From Sphaerochaeta sp. (lineage in GTDB: Bacteria > Spirochaetota > Spirochaetia > Sphaerochaetales > Sphaerochaetaceae): a stretch of 44,557 nt of DNA. Made by a program: the position numbers and the translations under genes. The stretch spans positions 1 through 44,557 of the forward strand of contig JAEINL010000027.1 of assembly GCA_016342655.1 (NCBI GenBank), in the 5' to 3' direction. Positions within the stretch are counted from its first letter, which is position 1; every line of letters begins with the position of its first letter. Shown in pieces: positions 42,417 through 44,557 of the stretch. A model generated the notes under the pieces. The model worked only from the letters and a program-made list of their open reading frames with translations, was not told the DNA's origin and did not search any database.

Positions 42417-43573
42417 CGTGAGCCTCCTTCCCTAGGAACCAAGGGTTTGACAAAGCTTTTCTCCGGGAGAGGATGGACCGCTTCGGTAAGGGTGAACTCA
42501 CCCCTCTCTATCCAACCCTGCAATATCTTTGCAATGTCGCGTGCTTTGCGCAAGGAAGAAAGTGGGGCACTCTTGGCCTCCTTTCCGTTGGGCAAGTGCA
42601 CCTTGCCACTTTGCAACTCTTCATAGGTGACCCTGCAGACACTTGGGTGTCCATCAAGGCCATAATCACTGACGAAGGTCTCTATCTGACTGTTGCGTAT
42701 GGCCAGATGTTTGGCCATCTGCACATCAAGAACAGGGATGGGAATCCCTATACCCACAAACAGGGAGACACCGTACTTCTCATAGTAGGCTGAGCGGATA
42801 AACTCCGTGGACATCTTCTTGGCATCGCCGATGAGGGCGAGCGTGGCCCCCGTCCCCAGGGGAATACCATGCTCGTTCCTCTCCCTGGTTGTATTGTATT
42901 GGGTTCCGTTCCATACCACATACCCTTCAGTCCCCCCAAGGAAAATCCTGGTCCCAAGGCCAATGGTCCGTAGGTAGGGGTCGTTCAACAGGGGGCTTAG
43001 CTCTCCGCTGGTAGAATAGGTAACGTTACTGAACTTGGGAAGCAGGGTTCCCATATAGGTGTACTTGATCTTGTTGGTGCTGTTGGTTGCAGCTGCATAG
43101 TTCTGATAGGCATTACGGGGGTTGAAAAGATAAAACTCGTTGAGTCCATCCTTGTTGATCCAGGTATCTATTTCCCGCGTAGGATAACAGTCAGTGCCTT
43201 TTCCCCTGGCAAACAGGCGCACATCCTTGCCCCCAATGAGGTCCTCAATGACATTCGCTCCCCCATAGGTAGGGTCGAACTTCGACTCTGCGGTAGCCCC
43301 AATAAGGGTATCCACAGCAGCAAGTCCCTCATAGGCGTGTACCCCGTTGAGAGTAATTTCCTCCATCCTGATACCTGGGGACCAGTGACCAAAATTTATT
43401 ACTGCAGAAGAGGAGCACATAGGGCCAAAGGTGGCTGTGGTGACGACATCTACTTTTTCAGCAAGCTCTTCTATGTCAGTCTTTGTGGCCATGAGGGAAA
43501 ACTCCTCGGCTGTGACCACCACAACCTTCCCCCGCCTGATCTTCTCGTTAATCTGTACAACTGTTTTTGCCAT
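42413..43573 (-). CDS. DUF39 homocysteine biosynthesis protein
   Basis: A 386-residue protein of the DUF39 (COG1900) family. In Methanosarcina the family, with a NIL-ferredoxin, converts aspartate semialdehyde and sulfide equivalents to homocysteine without O-acylhomoserine. Conserved cysteines are visible at about 53 (FGPMCSSSAV) and 129 (GKGTDCYPTRE), suited to persulfide chemistry. Other family features are VVTTATFGP, NPRNAYQNYAAATN and the FLGGTEGYVVWNGTQ stretch. A ribosome site GGAG lies 5 nt before ATG 43573. It begins nine bases after the NIF3-like gene and heads a tightly packed run to metF. Confidence 0.93.
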   Translation of the reverse strand: MAKTVVQINEKIRRGKVVVVTAEEFSLMATKTDIEELAEKVDVVTTATFGPMCSSSAVINFGHWSPGIRMEEITLNGVHAYEGLAAVDTLIGATAESKFDPTYGGANVIEDLIGGKDVRLFARGKGTDCYPTREIDTWINKDGLNEFYLFNPRNAYQNYAAATNSTNKIKYTYMGTLLPKFSNVTYSTSGELSPLLNDPYLRTIGLGTRIFLGGTEGYVVWNGTQYNTTRERNEHGIPLGTGATLALIGDAKKMSTEFIRSAYYEKYGVSLFVGIGIPIPVLDVQMAKHLAIRNSQIETFVSDYGLDGHPSVCRVTYEELQSGKVHLPNGKEAKSAPLSSLRKARDIAKILQGWIERGEFTLTEAVHPLPEKSFVKPLVPREGGSR

Positions 43574-43581
43574 GAGAACTC

Positions 43582-43890
43582 CTACACCCTAACGGGAATG
43601 AGATGGTAGGAAGGTACCTCATACGGATGGGAGCGTTTCAACGCTTCTATCACTAAAGAGGCATCTTCTTCCTTAACCACCAATTCTATCCGCCACTCCT
43701 CTACTTGTGCAAGTTCTTCCCTCTCCCCGAGAAAGGGATTACTTGATAAAGAGGGCAGAAATTGCCCAAAACCCTTAGTTTGCCAACAACATTGGTCATA
43801 TCCCCCCATCGAACCTGCACCGGCAGCGAACAATGCGCTCTTCACCGATTCCAGATGGCTTTCTGGCAGATAACAGACAAGTACATACAT
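43582..43890 (-). CDS. NIF3/YqfO-type small domain protein
   Basis: A 102-residue protein corresponding to the PII/CutA-like insert domain of NIF3 (YqfO) proteins, standing alone. Typical signs are MYVLVCYLP at the start, then 'AAGAGSMGGYDQCCWQTKGFGQFLP' (about 23-47; named to place it), NPFLGE, and a terminal SHPYEVPSYHLIPV. Its function is unknown; the related domain may sense small ligands or metals. ATG at 43890 has GGAG 8 nt before it. The open frame continues upstream over the divergent pth gene, so I rejected that extension. First gene of the methionine cluster, suggesting a sensor or accessory role, which is inference. Confidence 0.8.
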   Translation of the reverse strand: MYVLVCYLPESHLESVKSALFAAGAGSMGGYDQCCWQTKGFGQFLPSLSSNPFLGEREELAQVEEWRIELVVKEEDASLVIEALKRSHPYEVPSYHLIPVRV

Positions 43891-43910
43891 CTTTTCTCTC
43901 CTGTGTTTTC

Positions 43911-43925
43911 GTCCTATGATAGGAC
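43911..43925. promoter_or_regulatory. 15-bp palindrome in the divergent met cluster/pth promoter region
   Basis: GTCCTATGATAGGAC is a perfect inverted repeat with 7-bp arms. It fills most of the 36-bp gap between the two divergent start codons and contains a -10-like TATGAT for pth (6 nt before ATG) and TATCAT for the minus strand. No matching -35 is clear for either. Likely an operator serving both directions. No SAM riboswitch can fit here. Confidence 0.5.
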
Positions 43926-43926
43926 A

Positions 43927-44457
43927 ATGGTAAAACTTCTCATCTTCCTCGGCAACCCTGGAAAAATCTATGAAAAAAGTCGGCATAATGTCGGCTGGCT
44001 CTTTTGTGACCACACCTATCCTTCGGTGATGTGGTCCAAGAAATTTCATGCACAGGTTGCAACTGACGGACAGTACAAACTGCTCAGACCCCAGACCTTC
44101 ATGAACGAGAGCGGAAAGGCAGTGCGTGCCTGCTGCGATTTCTACAATTTCAAGAGCGAAGAAATCTTAGTTGTCCATGATGACCTTGAGCTCCCCTTCG
44201 GAACCATCAGGCTGCAAAAAGGAGGGGGGCTTGCAGGGCACAACGGGCTCAAGTCCATCAAGAGCCACCTGGGAGATGATGGCTTCTTTCGCCTCCGATT
44301 CGGTATCGGAAGACCCCAGAGAGGAAGTGTTGCCTCCTATGTGCTGCTCCCTTTTTCCAAGGAAGAGTCACCCCTGCTTCCCTTGTTGTTCGACAAGGCT
44401 AAAAATCTGCTTAGAGAAGATGAATATACACTTCCAGTAACAAATATATTAGTCTAA
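43927..44457 (+). CDS. pth: Peptidyl-tRNA hydrolase
   Basis: Releases tRNA from peptidyl-tRNAs that drop off ribosomes. The 176-residue protein has all the family residues: FLGNPGKIYEKSRHNVGW (Asn 10 and catalytic His 20), KLLRPQTFMNESG, VVHDDLELPFG (catalytic Asp about 83) and GGGLAGHNGLKS (Asn about 102), with FRLRFGIGRP after. An open frame extends 55 codons upstream, antisense to the NIF3-like gene. I chose ATG 43927 because homology begins there. The -10-like TATGAT ends 6 nt before the ATG, again suggesting a leaderless or very short leader, although AGGA 5 nt upstream could act as a weak ribosome site. The 100 bases after the gene show nothing I can assign. Confidence 0.95.
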   Translation: MVKLLIFLGNPGKIYEKSRHNVGWLFCDHTYPSVMWSKKFHAQVATDGQYKLLRPQTFMNESGKAVRACCDFYNFKSEEILVVHDDLELPFGTIRLQKGGGLAGHNGLKSIKSHLGDDGFFRLRFGIGRPQRGSVASYVLLPFSKEESPLLPLLFDKAKNLLREDEYTLPVTNILV

Positions 44458-44557
44458 CAGCACGTCTTTCCCAAGAATGGGTGTAAGCCGAAAATGGATT
44501 TTTCCTCCTACCTTAAATACGGTGGGTAAATCCGGTCAATTTATAGCTAGATTTTGT

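Noticed and set aside
43891..44049. N-terminal extension of the NIF3-like protein
   Set aside because: It would run antisense through pth and across the divergent promoter. A good ribosome site supports the start at 43890.
44458..44557. Possible gene end on the minus strand after pth
   Set aside because: A 28-codon open stretch without a start or recognised similarity. Too little sequence before the window ends.

Overview
The window looks like a mid-GC chromosomal segment of an anaerobic bacterium, most likely a spirochaete of the Sphaerochaeta type. This is inferred from the gene set: pyruvate:ferredoxin oxidoreductase, B12-dependent class II ribonucleotide reductase, compact topoisomerase IV-type subunits, Fe-S serine dehydratase and the DUF39 homocysteine route. 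No rRNA or other phylogenetic marker is present to prove it.

Layout. 1-1460 is a decayed defence region. It holds an orphan AbiEi-type antitoxin with a palindromic promoter, a four-codon stub where its toxin should begin, a frameshifted 3' remnant of cas6f (csy4), and a three-repeat, two-spacer type I-F CRISPR array. 1457-8936 carries nifJ, an MFS transporter and nrdJ, with an NrdR-like box upstream of nrdJ. 9305-10257 is a broken IS605-type element with divergent tnpB and tnpA remnants. 10401-14922 holds gdhA and, divergently, a receiver plus PEP-synthase-type ATP-binding protein of unknown role. 14926-16295 holds a GntR-regulator remnant and an XRE/ImmA protein with no toxin partner. 16395-20865 is a parE-parC-rluA operon. 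20954-28452 runs yhhN, corA, two GNAT genes (the second frameshifted and fused to a membrane domain), a CNNM/CorC protein and leuS. 28565-32923 holds two exported proteins of unknown function, sdaA and a Wzx-type flippase. 33148-36318 holds a DUF4416 gene, an unusual DAHP synthase-prephenate dehydratase fusion and a wrecked nth gene.

36310-43890 is a long minus-strand cluster that makes biochemical sense as a methionine operon: NIF3-like protein, DUF39, NIL-ferredoxin, UPF0280/COG2122, metH, metF, DoxX. The DUF39, NIL-ferredoxin and COG2122 proteins are the set linked to homocysteine formation in Methanosarcina. MetH and MetF then supply the methyl transfer. A 15-bp perfect palindrome sits in the 36-bp gap between this cluster and divergent pth.

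Two themes cut across the window. First, several single genes (parE, leuS, aroF-pheA, yhhN, pth, and the nth relic) have an apparent promoter -10 box ending 6-7 nt before the start codon and no Shine-Dalgarno, which suggests leaderless mRNAs. Second, there are many relics (cas6f, abiEii, tnpA, tnpB, GntR, nth, GNAT C-terminus), so accessory DNA here has been lost piece by piece. The best candidate for a noteworthy system is the I-F CRISPR relic joined to the AbiE relic.
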